Origin: G963667975 sp963677395
GTDB taxonomy: Bacteria; Bacteroidota; Bacteroidia; Bacteroidales; G963667975
Reading direction: 5' to 3'
NCBI GenBank assembly: GCA_963677395.2
Contig: OY781965.2
Coordinates: forward strand, 3,658,001 to 3,722,000
DNA length: 64,000 nt
The translations under genes and the position numbers were made by a program. How positions within the stretch are numbered: position 1 is the first letter of the stretch; every line of letters starts with the position of its first letter. A model generated the notes under the pieces. The model did not search any database. It saw nothing but the letters and a program-made list of their open reading frames with translations, and was not told the DNA's origin. This document shows positions 1-9,250 of this stretch, in pieces.

Positions 1-1
1 G

Positions 2-1549
2 AATAAACATATTGAAAACGGGCAGCCAGTTACTGAATATCTGGTACGTTCAGAATTTATCCAACTTCCGGATGATACATTCTGGAAAGGACAAACAAAA
101 ATTGTCCTAAAAAACTGTGGAGTAATTGATCCCGAAAATATTGAGCATTCTATTGAAAAAGGTGGTTATGAAGCTATTCAGAAAATTATTTCTGAAAATA
201 TTTCTCAGGAAGATGTAATTCAGGAAATAATACAATCAGGACTGAGAGGTCGTGGTGGTGGCGGGTTCTCAACCGGAATGAAATGGAGATTTGCTTATCA
301 GAACAAAAGTGATCAGAAATATATTATTTGCAATGCCGATGAAGGAGATCCCGGTGCATTTATGGATCGATCGGTACTCGAAGGCGACCCTCACGCCATA
401 ATTGAAGGGATGTTGATTGGAGGATACTCCATCGGAGCCAGCGAAGGAGTAATTTATTGTCGTGCAGAATATCCATTGGCCATCAAACGCTTAAACATTG
501 CGATTGAACAAGCACGAACAAAAGGTTTTCTGGGAAAAGATATACTCGGAAAAAAAGGCTTTCATTTTGATCTTTACGTTAAAGAAGGAGCCGGAGCTTT
601 TGTGTGCGGTGAAGAAACGGCCTTAATTGCTTCTATCGAAGGTGAACGAGGAATGCCTCGTCGCCGGCCTCCCTTTCCGGCTGCTTCCGGCTTATGGAAA
701 AAACCAACTAACATCAACAATGTAGAAACATGGGCTAATATTCCCTGGATTATTAATAACGGAGCCAAGGCATTTGCAGCTTTAGGAACCGAGAAAAGTA
801 AAGGGACAAAAGTATTTGCTCTCACCGGAAAAATTAATCACGGTGGTTTGGTTGAAGTTCCGATGGGAATTACCATTAAAGATATAATTTTCAAACTGGG
901 TGGTGGTATTCAAAAAAACCGCAAATTCAAAGCAGTACAATTAGGAGGGCCTTCAGGAGGTTGCATTCCTGCTTATCTGGCCGATACTCAGGTAGATTAC
1001 GATTCGGTAAATGCTACCGGAGCCATCATGGGTTCGGGGGGTATGGTAGTGATGGACGAAAACACCTGTATGGTAGATATGGCACGCTTCTTTCTCGATT
1101 TCACCAAGAAAGAATCGTGTGGAAAATGCACGTTCTGCCGCATCGGAACCCAACGTATGCTGGAAATTCTTAACCGAATTACGGAAGGAGAAGGCCGCGA
1201 AGGTGACATAGAGATGCTGGAAGAACTCTCCATTCAAATAAAAAACTCATCGCTTTGCGGACTGGGGCAAACTGCTCCAAACCCTGTTTTAACCACTTTA
1301 AAATACTTTCGTGCTGAATTTGAAGCACATATATATCATAAAAAATGCCCTGCCGGAAATTGCAAGAAACTTCTCATATACAAAGTAATTCCTGAAAAAT
1401 GTACCGGATGTACTGTTTGTGCAAAAAACTGCCCTACAAATGCCATCTCCGGCGAACGAAAATCAATCCATTTTATACATCAGGAAAAGTGCATCAAGTG
1501 CGGTGCATGTTTTTCAAAATGTAAATTCGAAGCAATCAGCATTTTATAA
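2..1549 (+). CDS. NuoF/HydB-like NADH-binding flavoprotein subunit (StnB-like), 5' end outside window
   Basis: This gene is open from the first bases of the window, so about 515 residues of its C-terminal part are seen and its start lies upstream. The methionine at 278 sits inside the FMN-binding motif (GRGGGGFSTGMKW) and cannot be the start. The GEETALIASIEGERG stretch is the NADH site of NuoF proteins. Near the end, SCGKCTFCRIG plus a later CGLG bind the NuoF 4Fe-4S cluster, and two ferredoxin clusters follow (CTGCTVCAKNCP and CIKCGACFSKC). This layout is shared by HydB, HndC and StnB subunits of electron-bifurcating enzymes. It passes electrons between NAD(H) and iron-sulfur carriers in the cytoplasm. 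Eighteen bases separate it from the next gene, its likely partner. A NuoE-like subunit should lie just outside the window. The fold is certain. The Stn-type assignment is inferred from the neighbour. Confidence 0.9.
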   Translation, partial: NKHIENGQPVTEYLVRSEFIQLPDDTFWKGQTKIVLKNCGVIDPENIEHSIEKGGYEAIQKIISENISQEDVIQEIIQSGLRGRGGGGFSTGMKWRFAYQNKSDQKYIICNADEGDPGAFMDRSVLEGDPHAIIEGMLIGGYSIGASEGVIYCRAEYPLAIKRLNIAIEQARTKGFLGKDILGKKGFHFDLYVKEGAGAFVCGEETALIASIEGERGMPRRRPPFPAASGLWKKPTNINNVETWANIPWIINNGAKAFAALGTEKSKGTKVFALTGKINHGGLVEVPMGITIKDIIFKLGGGIQKNRKFKAVQLGGPSGGCIPAYLADTQVDYDSVNATGAIMGSGGMVVMDENTCMVDMARFFLDFTKKESCGKCTFCRIGTQRMLEILNRITEGEGREGDIEMLEELSIQIKNSSLCGLGQTAPNPVLTTLKYFRAEFEAHIYHKKCPAGNCKKLLIYKVIPEKCTGCTVCAKNCPTNAISGERKSIHFIHQEKCIKCGACFSKCKFEAISIL

Positions 1550-1567
1550 TCAGTAAGCAGAATCAAA

Positions 1568-4500
1568 ATGAACGCTCTCAATATCATATTAAACGGAAAA
1601 AACGTAACCGGAAACGAAGGAGAAAGTATCCTCAACTTAGCCACACGTCATGGTTATTCCATTCCAACTTTGTGCCACGAATCTCGCCTTGAGCCTTTTT
1701 CGTCCTGCTTTGTATGTATAGTAGAAGTGAAAGGAATGCGCGGTTTTCAACCTTCCTGTTCAACCCAAATTGCCGAAGGAATGGAAATCAATACCGAGTC
1801 TGCCGAAGTTCGTAAAGCACGAAAAACAGCTCTCGACCTTCTACTGAGCAACCATTACGCCGATTGTTTAGGCCCCTGCAAACTTACCTGTCCAGCCGGA
1901 GTGGACGTTCAGGGATATATTTCACTGATTGACAAAGGAATGTATAAGGAAGCGGTTACACTAATCAAACAAGACAATCCACTTCCAGCCATCTGTGGAA
2001 GAGTATGCGTACGTCCTTGCGAAGCTGCTTGTCGCCGAAATCTGATGGAAGAAGGCTCTGGAGTGGGAATTGATTACCTGAAACGTTTCGCTGCTGATAA
2101 AGATCTTGATTCTGAACAACATTATAAACCGGAAATTGCCGTTTCAACCGGAAAGAAAGTAGCCATTATCGGCGGTGGTCCTGGCGGATTGTCAGCAGCT
2201 TACTGGCTGGCTCAAAAAGGCCATCAGGCTGACATTTTCGAAGCAATGCCTCATGCCGGCGGCTGGCTACGCTATGGAATTCCCGAATATCGCCTTCCGA
2301 ATAAGCTGGTTGAGCGCGAAATAGCAACAATTACTGAATTGGGAGTTAACATTTTCACCAATCAAAAACTTGGAGAAAATTTCAGTTATAAGGAAATTTC
2401 AGAAAAATATGACGCAAGCATTTTAACCATTGGCTCTCAAAAAGGAACTTCGGTAGGTTGCGAAGGTGATGATGCCGAAAATGTATTCTCAGGCATTGAT
2501 TTTCTGAGAAATATGGAAGTTTCCGGACAAAAATATAATTTCAGGGGAAAGAAAGTTGCAGTTGTAGGGGGTGGAAATACTGCCATGGATTGTTGCCGAA
2601 CTTCCATCCGTTGTGAAGCAGATGAAGTTTATGTGATTTATCGCCGCACCGAAGCTGAAATGCCTGCAAACTCTATCGAAATTCATGAATCGAAACTCGA
2701 AGGCGTGAAATATCTGTTTCTGACAGCTCCGGTTCTGATCAACAAACATGAAGATGGAACGATAAAATCTATCCGTTGTATTAAAATGGAACTGGGAGAG
2801 CCCGATGCATCCGGTCGTAGAAGACCTGTTCCGGTAGAAAATTCGGAATTCGAACTTGAAGTTGACTTTTTATTAGCAGCAATCGGCCAGAAAACCGATA
2901 TAAATTTCATTGATGACATTAATCTACACTCAAAGAACGGTACGTTAAAAATCAATAAGTGGGGCGACATTGATGCAGATAAACTTACCTTACAAACCGG
3001 AATTCCCGGAGTTTTTGCAGCAGGTGATGGTGTAACAGGTCCTGCAACTGCCATTGAATCCATTGCTCAGGCAAAAATTGCCGTTCGCAGCTGTGACCAA
3101 TATTTGAAAAGCGAAGAAATAAAATCACTTCCAACAGAATTTTTTAGCAAGCGTGATCTGTTCAAAAAACAGATTTCCAATGAATTCATTTCCAACTTTG
3201 AAAAACAAACTCGTGAAGAGATGCCTGTTTTGGAAGCTTGCGCACGCAATAACTTTAATGAAGTGGAATTGGGTTACACAAGCGAAGAAGTGGCTAAAAA
3301 TGAAACCACACGCTGTTTGGAATGCGGATGTACCGCGCTAAACACCTGCGATTTAAAACGTTATGCAACCGAATACAACGCCGATCAAAACCATTTCAGC
3401 GGTTCTTTCAAAGAGCATCGCGTTGATTTTTCTCATCCTTACATCGAAATCGATAACAATAAATGCATCCTGTGTGGACGTTGCATCCGGATTTGTCGTG
3501 AAGTTGTCGGAGCTTCTGCCATTGGCTTTGTAAACCGGGGTTTTGAAACATTTGTAGCTCCAAGTCTGGACTCATCACTCACCGAAACCACCTGCGAAAG
3601 CTGCGGAATGTGTATTTCTACCTGCCCTACAGGTGCGTTAACCGAAAACAAGCCATTCAAACCTGGCCCGGTAAAAACAGAAACATTCAATACTATATGC
3701 AACTATTGTTCAGTTGGTTGCGAACTTGAAATCCATCATAAATCAGATTTTGTGATGGAAGTAAAAGGTGCAAACGGAATGGTGAACAAAGATGGAAATA
3801 TCTGCCGTATGGCTCGTTTCGGATACAATTACATTAATGATCCTCAACGAATTAAAACTCCACTTCTTAAATCAAATGGCAAATTCACCCCGATAAGCTG
3901 GGAAAACGCTTTCGATCTGATTTTTAAACAAATTTCGCAGGTAAAGCCTGATGAAAACGCGTTTTTTGCCGGAGCACGTCTTTCGAACGAGGAGCTCTAT
4001 CTGATTCAAAAACTTGCACGTGCTGGAATAAAAAGCAACAATGTTGGTAGTTTTCATTACCTCGAACGTGGAAAAGGTTATCATCATGCATCAGAAAGTA
4101 ATGTTCCGTTCCATGAAATCAAAGGTGCTTCACGCATATACCTGATTGGTTCGATACCCAATATCGAAAACCCGGTTGCTGGTTTCTTTATTCACAATGC
4201 ACAATATCTGCACAAAATTCCGGTAGTTCAAATAACTACGCTTCCCTCCACTCCCATTGATCATAAGATTGAGAAGACACTGAGAATCAAGGCATATTAT
4301 CCGTTTATCAAAGCGGCAAATCACTACTTGCTCAGCAACGGAAAAGAAAATGCGTTCTATATCAAAGGGAATACGCAAGAATTTGAAATCTACAAATCCC
4401 AGCTTTTACGCGAAAACTTTGAGGAATTACTCAGTGCTTGTGGAGTAACCCGTGAAAATCTGATAGAATTTGCAGAAACATATAACAATGAGCAAAATGC

Positions 4501-5257
4501 AGTTATTCTCTTTGCGGAGAAAGCAATTTCAGGTAACTGTGCATTGGAAATCCGTAATTTAACAATGCTCACCGGGAAACTTGGCAAAACCTCGAGCGGA
4601 ATTATTGCCCTGAAAGAGAAAAATAATGCTCAGGGGATGAAAGATATGGGAATTTGTCAGAAAATGAGCCCGGGAAATACTCCATGGAATACTGAGCAGA
4701 TAGCTCTGGCTAAAGAAATCTGGCAATGTACTGAAATTGAGACAAACGGGAATTTCAGCCTCAGCGAAAAAGTCAAAGATGGAAAAATCAAAAATCTCTT
4801 CATCTTTGGAGAAGACCCTCTCGGTTGCGCAATCAACAAAACAGATGCAAATAACCTGATTTCCAATATCCAGTTCAAGGTTGTACTGGATTATTTTCTA
4901 ACCGAAACTGCTCAGGATGCCAATTTGATACTTCCGGCATCACTGCCTTTTGAAACCGGAGGTTCGTTTACCAATACGCAGAAATTTATTCAGACTTTTG
5001 ACAAAATCAGAAATACTCCTTCCGGAAAAGACAATATCGAAATTCTTTCGACACTGAATCAGCACTTTGGATTGAAAACATTTACAAATGCACCCGAAGT
5101 GATGGACGAATACACTTCTTTTCTTTCAGGCTCTCAAAACAATGAAAACGAGTTCAGCATCACCGAAAAAGAAAACGATAAAAGAATGTTTAACTTTGGG
5201 TGCGACAATCTGGTTATGAGGTTTGCAGAAGAGTTTCAAAACGCATTTAAACACTAA
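1568..5257 (+). CDS. Fusion of NuoG-type ferredoxin, GltD/NfnB-type FAD domain and degenerate molybdopterin oxidoreductase domain (StnC-like)
   Basis: The 1229-residue cytoplasmic protein has, in order: a 2Fe-2S domain (C36, C47, C50, C64); a cysteine-rich GltD-type 4Fe-4S domain (about 95-160); an FAD/NAD(P) domain like NfnB and GltD (GGGPGG at 202-207, second nucleotide motif GGGNTA at 334-339, AAGDGVTGPA near 484-493); a CLECGC linker; two 4Fe-4S clusters (C633-C643 and C676-C686); and a molybdopterin-oxidoreductase region from C711. The usual Sec/Cys metal ligand of formate dehydrogenase, seven residues after NNV, is E833 here and the following His is Arg. Formate oxidation is therefore unlikely. 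With the upstream NuoF-like subunit this matches the Sporomusa-type (Stn) transhydrogenase, which couples NADPH, NADH and ferredoxin. Databases may call it formate dehydrogenase or NADH dehydrogenase subunit G. Domain calls are firm. The reaction is inferred. Confidence 0.85.
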   Translation: MNALNIILNGKNVTGNEGESILNLATRHGYSIPTLCHESRLEPFSSCFVCIVEVKGMRGFQPSCSTQIAEGMEINTESAEVRKARKTALDLLLSNHYADCLGPCKLTCPAGVDVQGYISLIDKGMYKEAVTLIKQDNPLPAICGRVCVRPCEAACRRNLMEEGSGVGIDYLKRFAADKDLDSEQHYKPEIAVSTGKKVAIIGGGPGGLSAAYWLAQKGHQADIFEAMPHAGGWLRYGIPEYRLPNKLVEREIATITELGVNIFTNQKLGENFSYKEISEKYDASILTIGSQKGTSVGCEGDDAENVFSGIDFLRNMEVSGQKYNFRGKKVAVVGGGNTAMDCCRTSIRCEADEVYVIYRRTEAEMPANSIEIHESKLEGVKYLFLTAPVLINKHEDGTIKSIRCIKMELGEPDASGRRRPVPVENSEFELEVDFLLAAIGQKTDINFIDDINLHSKNGTLKINKWGDIDADKLTLQTGIPGVFAAGDGVTGPATAIESIAQAKIAVRSCDQYLKSEEIKSLPTEFFSKRDLFKKQISNEFISNFEKQTREEMPVLEACARNNFNEVELGYTSEEVAKNETTRCLECGCTALNTCDLKRYATEYNADQNHFSGSFKEHRVDFSHPYIEIDNNKCILCGRCIRICREVVGASAIGFVNRGFETFVAPSLDSSLTETTCESCGMCISTCPTGALTENKPFKPGPVKTETFNTICNYCSVGCELEIHHKSDFVMEVKGANGMVNKDGNICRMARFGYNYINDPQRIKTPLLKSNGKFTPISWENAFDLIFKQISQVKPDENAFFAGARLSNEELYLIQKLARAGIKSNNVGSFHYLERGKGYHHASESNVPFHEIKGASRIYLIGSIPNIENPVAGFFIHNAQYLHKIPVVQITTLPSTPIDHKIEKTLRIKAYYPFIKAANHYLLSNGKENAFYIKGNTQEFEIYKSQLLRENFEELLSACGVTRENLIEFAETYNNEQNAVILFAEKAISGNCALEIRNLTMLTGKLGKTSSGIIALKEKNNAQGMKDMGICQKMSPGNTPWNTEQIALAKEIWQCTEIETNGNFSLSEKVKDGKIKNLFIFGEDPLGCAINKTDANNLISNIQFKVVLDYFLTETAQDANLILPASLPFETGGSFTNTQKFIQTFDKIRNTPSGKDNIEILSTLNQHFGLKTFTNAPEVMDEYTSFLSGSQNNENEFSITEKENDKRMFNFGCDNLVMRFAEEFQNAFKH

Positions 5258-5268
5258 AACGCAGTATT

Positions 5269-5724
5269 ATGAAAACGTTCGGATCTCTGGAAGAAATTTT
5301 AGACTTTGCCATTGAGCAAGAGCAACTCGCCGTAGAATTCTATACAAAACTATCAACCAAAGCATTATCAGATGATATGCGGAGAACTTTCGAAGAGTTT
5401 GCCCGTGAAGAAATCGGACATAAAGCAAAGCTGACAAAGTTCAGAATAGAAGGTATTTCAAATCTTCAGAAAGAGAAAGTTTCCGATTTGAAAATTGCTG
5501 ATTATACTGTTACAGAATCATTTACACCCAATATGACGTACGAAGCAGCACTAATACTTGCCATGGCTAAAGAAAAAGCAGCATTCAGACTTTACACCAA
5601 ACTATCCGAAATCACCTCTCGTCCTGCTATGAAAGAGCTCTTTGCATTTCTTGCACAGGAAGAATCCAAACACAAACTCCGCTTCGAAATTGAATACGAT
5701 GATCATTTTTTGAAGGAAAATTAA
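5269..5724 (+). CDS. Rubrerythrin-like ferritin-fold diiron protein
   Basis: A 151-residue soluble protein with two helical repeats, each carrying a diiron ligand set: E23 and E48-x-x-H51 in the first half, E102 and E132-x-x-H135 in the second. There is no C-terminal rubredoxin domain, so it is an erythrin-only member of the rubrerythrin/ferritin-like superfamily. Such proteins usually reduce peroxide or handle iron in anaerobes. It starts 11 bases after the stop codon of the StnC-like gene, so the two are almost surely co-transcribed. That suggests either protection of the oxygen-sensitive complex or use of its reducing power for peroxide reduction. The electron donor cannot be told from sequence. 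Confidence 0.8.
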   Translation: MKTFGSLEEILDFAIEQEQLAVEFYTKLSTKALSDDMRRTFEEFAREEIGHKAKLTKFRIEGISNLQKEKVSDLKIADYTVTESFTPNMTYEAALILAMAKEKAAFRLYTKLSEITSRPAMKELFAFLAQEESKHKLRFEIEYDDHFLKEN

Positions 5725-5790
5725 TCTTTTACAACTCTTTTTCAGACAATAGATAACTCATATCCATCGTTTTAAATAAAAGACCTGAAT

Positions 5791-6996
5791 ATGAAAATTG
5801 TCATTTCTGTATCCTTAATTCTTTCATTATTTTTCTCCGGTGGTTTATTTTATACAAATGATATCAGCAGTAGTAAATTAAACAATAAAAATGCTTTAGA
5901 AATTAACCAGCTTCTCAGTACAGATCTTTCAAATGGCTTTGATTATCCTGTTGGTGATGAAAACGGAAAAGGCAAATACACATCAAAGACTGATGGTAAA
6001 ACCTATGATTCGTGGTACATTTCCACACAGTTTTTAGAAGATTATAGTCTTGGAATTCATCCTGGGATTGACATAAACGGTACTGGAGGAGGAAATACAG
6101 ATGAAGGGCAGCCTGTTTTCAGTATTGCTCAAGGAATCGTTGAAGATGCAACCGATTATGATTCTCCATGGGGAAATGTTGTGATTCTCAAACATTCCTA
6201 TTTGGAAAATGGGAATATAATGTATTGTTATTCAGTTTATGCACATCTTATTAACCTAAGGATCAAGAAAGGGGATGTAATCAAACATCGCCAGAAAATT
6301 GGAGAAATTGGAACCGGAGGAGGCTGCTACTATGCACATCTTCATTTAGAAATCAGAAAAGAGAATATGTTTGAGTACCAACCTACCTATTGGCCAAGCT
6401 CTAATTCCAAAGATAAAAAGTGGATTGCTGTACATTACGAAAACCCTGTTGAATTCATTAACAAACATCGAACGCTTACCAAACCATCAACTGAATCTAG
6501 CATATTGATTGCCATCAAACACAAATACAAGATGTATCATTGTGCAAATGGAAAAATTGTAAAAAACTATGATATCGCGTTGAGTCAGGTACCTTGGGGA
6601 CATAAAGAAGAGCAAGGAGATAACAAAATGCCTGAAGGAGAGTATTTTATCTGCCAAAAGCAAAAAGGTCCTTTTCAGGGTGATTTTTCAGAATTTCTAG
6701 GTCCCTGTCTCCTTCGGGTCAGTTATCCCAATTCTTTTGATGCAGAAACAGGATTAAAGAAAAGATTTATTACCAAATCAGAATACAAGCAAATAATTTC
6801 AGCTATCAATTCAAAAAAGACTCCTCCCAAAAACACAAGATTAGGAGGCGGTATTGTAATTCATGGATGGAATGGCGACTGGATTGCTGATGGGACTCAA
6901 AACCTGACATGGGGCTGTATTAGTATGCACAATCATGAATTAGAGCAAATCTACCCAATAATACCTGTTGGAACCAAAATTATTATCCAAAAATAA
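5791..6996 (+). CDS. Secreted M23 (LytM) endopeptidase - YkuD L,D-transpeptidase fusion
   Basis: The 401-residue protein begins with a hydrophobic segment (residues 3-20) that is probably a signal peptide or anchor, so it should act in the periplasm on peptidoglycan. Residues about 85-195 form an M23/LytM metallopeptidase: H90-x3-D94, YAHL near 150-153 and HLH at 183-185 give the zinc ligands and catalytic His. Residues about 237-401 form a YkuD L,D-transpeptidase domain, with H358 in VIHG and the catalytic C376 in WGCISMHN (C376, H380). One half would cut peptide cross-links and the other would make 3-3 links or attach proteins. I know of no well-described enzyme with this pairing. The gene stands alone, 66 bases after the diiron gene, and converges on pth with an 18-base gap and no terminator hairpin. 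Both active sites look intact. Confidence 0.82.
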   Translation: MKIVISVSLILSLFFSGGLFYTNDISSSKLNNKNALEINQLLSTDLSNGFDYPVGDENGKGKYTSKTDGKTYDSWYISTQFLEDYSLGIHPGIDINGTGGGNTDEGQPVFSIAQGIVEDATDYDSPWGNVVILKHSYLENGNIMYCYSVYAHLINLRIKKGDVIKHRQKIGEIGTGGGCYYAHLHLEIRKENMFEYQPTYWPSSNSKDKKWIAVHYENPVEFINKHRTLTKPSTESSILIAIKHKYKMYHCANGKIVKNYDIALSQVPWGHKEEQGDNKMPEGEYFICQKQKGPFQGDFSEFLGPCLLRVSYPNSFDAETGLKKRFITKSEYKQIISAINSKKTPPKNTRLGGGIVIHGWNGDWIADGTQNLTWGCISMHNHELEQIYPIIPVGTKIIIQK

Positions 6997-7014
6997 AAGG
7001 ACAATAAACTACTT

Positions 7015-7578
7015 CTATTTATTGTTGTATGCATTCATCGTGCGATCAATTCCCTGTGTAACAAAAGATTTCACAATTTCAATAACCATTTCAGCACGTT
7101 CTGTTACTACCTTTTCTTCATCGGTTTTCCAACGCCCTAAAACATAGTCAATCTGTTTTCCACGGGAAAAATCGCTTCCAATACCGAAGCGTAAACGGGG
7201 ATAATCTTTTGTCCCCAAGGTTTCAAAAATATTAATCAATCCATTGTGTCCGGCATCACTTCCCCCCTTTTTCAATCGCAAAGTACCCAATGGTAATGCA
7301 ATATCATCCACAATTATCAATACGTTTTCGAGCGGAATATTTTCCTGGTTCATCCAGTATTTCACTGACTTACCACTCAAATTCATATAAGTGGTAGGCT
7401 TTATCATAATCAGTGTACGGCCTTTAAACCGACCTTCGGCACGATAGGCAAGCCGATCAATGGTAAATTTAGCTTCGAGTGAAGATACAAGCTTGTCAAC
7501 TGCAATAAAACCAGCATTATGACGAGTGTTGGCGTATTCTTCGCCAATATTTCCAAGTCCAACAATAAGATATTTCAC
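7015..7578 (-). CDS. pth: Peptidyl-tRNA hydrolase
   Basis: A 187-residue cytoplasmic enzyme that releases tRNA from prematurely dropped peptidyl-tRNA. The N-terminal GLGNIGEEYANTRHNAG motif gives N10 and catalytic H20. N66 lies in MNLSGK and D91/D92 in IIVDDIALPLG, all at the expected family positions. Length is normal. It is the last gene of the prs-rplY-pth row, the common Bacteroidetes order of rplY next to pth. A terminator-like hairpin lies between rplY and pth, so pth may be expressed at a lower level or from its own promoter. Confidence 0.96.
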   Translation of the reverse strand: MKYLIVGLGNIGEEYANTRHNAGFIAVDKLVSSLEAKFTIDRLAYRAEGRFKGRTLIMIKPTTYMNLSGKSVKYWMNQENIPLENVLIIVDDIALPLGTLRLKKGGSDAGHNGLINIFETLGTKDYPRLRFGIGSDFSRGKQIDYVLGRWKTDEEKVVTERAEMVIEIVKSFVTQGIDRTMNAYNNK

Positions 7579-7593
7579 AAATCAATATTTTTT

Positions 7594-7631
7594 AAAAAAG
7601 AAGAGGTGTAAAGCTAAAACTTCACACCTCT
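7594..7631 (-). terminator. Hairpin terminator between rplY and pth
   Basis: Arms at 7602-7613 and 7620-7631 (AGAGGTG core) pair with one mismatch. On the minus strand they are followed by a T-rich tail (7594-7600). The position after rplY suggests partial termination before pth. Confidence 0.6.
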
Positions 7632-7651
7632 GTCTAAAATATCATAAATGA

Positions 7652-8221
7652 TTATTTTTTAGGAGTTTCAGCTACAGCATTACGAGTTGATTTAATCAAC
7701 AAAATGGTAGCACCTTTTGGATCGAGAAGCTGATATTTTTCATTTTCAACGTCAGCAACTTTCACATACTGAAGAATATCCAGATCAGTAATGTCGATGG
7801 TAATGGTTTCAGGCATATCTCCCGGTAAAGCTCTTACTTTCAGTTTACGCATGCTACGGGATAATTTACCCCCTTTTAATAAACCTATTGAGTTACCCAC
7901 AACCTTAATCGGAATATTCATCACGATTGTACGGCCTTCAATAAGCTCATAAAAGTCAGCATGAATAATTTTATCACTTACAGGGTGATATTGAATATCC
8001 TGTAAGATAGTGCGGTAAGTTTTTCCATTAACGCTGATTTCTGCAAAAGCTACTTCAGGAGAATATACTAATTCCTTGAAATTTTCTTCTGCAGTGTAAA
8101 ACTGAATCTGTTCTTTACCACCGTAAATAACGCAAGGGATTTGACCTTGATTACGCAGTGCTTTTGAACCTTTCTTCCCTACGTTCTCGCGAAGAGAACC
8201 GCTCATAGAAATGGTTTTCAT
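7652..8221 (-). CDS. rplY: 50S ribosomal protein L25, CTC (two-domain) form
   Basis: The 189-residue protein binds 5S rRNA in the large ribosomal subunit. The N-terminal half (SGSLRENVGKKGSKALRNQG, then CVIYGG) is the L25 5S-rRNA-binding domain. The rest, from about residue 95, is the extra beta domain of the CTC/TL5 form. The C-terminus is short and basic. It lies between prs (65 bases upstream) and pth (73 bases downstream) on the same strand. The start is the only methionine that keeps the full conserved N-terminus. Confidence 0.95.
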   Translation of the reverse strand: MKTISMSGSLRENVGKKGSKALRNQGQIPCVIYGGKEQIQFYTAEENFKELVYSPEVAFAEISVNGKTYRTILQDIQYHPVSDKIIHADFYELIEGRTIVMNIPIKVVGNSIGLLKGGKLSRSMRKLKVRALPGDMPETITIDITDLDILQYVKVADVENEKYQLLDPKGATILLIKSTRNAVAETPKK

Positions 8222-8286
8222 TGTGTTATGTTTTTAGATGTATAAAAAAAATAATATGATTCTAAAAGGAGTGCAAAGGTACAAAT

Positions 8287-9228
8287 TTATTTCTTATGAA
8301 AATTATACAAGTCAGAAATTGATTCGTTCGTCTCTACTCTGCGGATCGCTTCCGAAAATAATTTTGCTGTTGACAGTACTCTGATTTTAGAACATTCTCT
8401 TCTTAAAGGAATTGTATCTGTTACAATTACCTCGGCAAACGGAGAGTTTTCAATGTTCTCGATAGCACAACCGGTTAACAACGGGTGGGTAATCATTGCA
8501 CGAACACTCATTGCACCTTTTTCCATAATCAGATTCGCAGCTTTAATCATGGTATTTCCAGTATCGATAATATCATCAAGGAGAATCACATTCTTTCCTT
8601 TCACATCACCGATAAGCTGCATGCTTTCCACTACATTTGGTTTTGAACGATGTTTATAACAAATTGCAAATCCAGTAGTTAGTACTTTTGCATACATTGC
8701 TGCGCGACGAGTTCCTCCGGTATCGGGCGAAGCAAACATCAAATCAGGCAAGTCAAGCTCTTTAATGAAAGGCATAAATACAGATGAAGCATACAGGTGA
8801 TCAACAGGAACATCGAAGAATCCCTGAATTTGATCGGCATGTAAATCCATTGTGATTACGCGTGAAACACCAGCTGTAGCTAATAAATCTGCAACTAACT
8901 TTGCAGTAATAGGTACGCGGGGTTTGTCTTTTCTATCCTGACGAGCAAAACCATAATATGGAATTACGGCAATGATGCGGCGGGCAGAAGCTCGTTTGGC
9001 CGCATCAACCATTAATAACAACTCAAATAAGTTGTCGGTTGGTGCAAATGTTGACTGGATAATAAACACATCACTTCCACGAACATTTTGTTCGTAAGAA
9101 GGTTGAAATTCGCCATCAGAAAACTCTGTAAGCACAGATTTCCCAAGAGGTTTTCCAAAAGATTCGGCGATTTTTTCGGCCATGTAACGGGTGGCGCGTC
9201 CCGAAAAAATGTTGACAAGAGAAGTCAT
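8287..9228 (-). CDS. prs: Ribose-phosphate pyrophosphokinase
   Basis: The 313-residue cytoplasmic enzyme makes PRPP from ribose 5-phosphate and ATP for purine, pyrimidine, His and Trp synthesis. Visible motifs are the N-terminal FSGRATRYMAEKIA segment, the FARQDRKDKPR catalytic flexible region, the DLHADQIQGFF Mg/ATP segment and the PRPP-binding loop VILLDDIIDTGNTM. Length is typical of class I enzymes. Its start is 22 bases after a perfect TAnnTTTG element on the minus strand, so it should head the prs-rplY-pth row. It is divergent from tRNA-Leu and purL, the latter a PRPP-dependent pathway gene. Confidence 0.97.
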   Translation of the reverse strand: MTSLVNIFSGRATRYMAEKIAESFGKPLGKSVLTEFSDGEFQPSYEQNVRGSDVFIIQSTFAPTDNLFELLLMVDAAKRASARRIIAVIPYYGFARQDRKDKPRVPITAKLVADLLATAGVSRVITMDLHADQIQGFFDVPVDHLYASSVFMPFIKELDLPDLMFASPDTGGTRRAAMYAKVLTTGFAICYKHRSKPNVVESMQLIGDVKGKNVILLDDIIDTGNTMIKAANLIMEKGAMSVRAMITHPLLTGCAIENIENSPFAEVIVTDTIPLRRECSKIRVLSTAKLFSEAIRRVETNESISDLYNFHKK

Positions 9229-9250
9229 AATGAACGGTTTTTTCGGGCTG

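Noticed and set aside
278..1549. Gene start of the NuoF-like protein at 278
   Set aside because: The frame is open to the window edge and the codon lies within the FMN-binding motif.
1568..5257. Formate dehydrogenase or [FeFe] hydrogenase catalytic subunit
   Set aside because: The Sec/Cys position holds Glu and the next His is Arg; no H-cluster cysteine motifs occur. The flavin and NuoG domains dominate.
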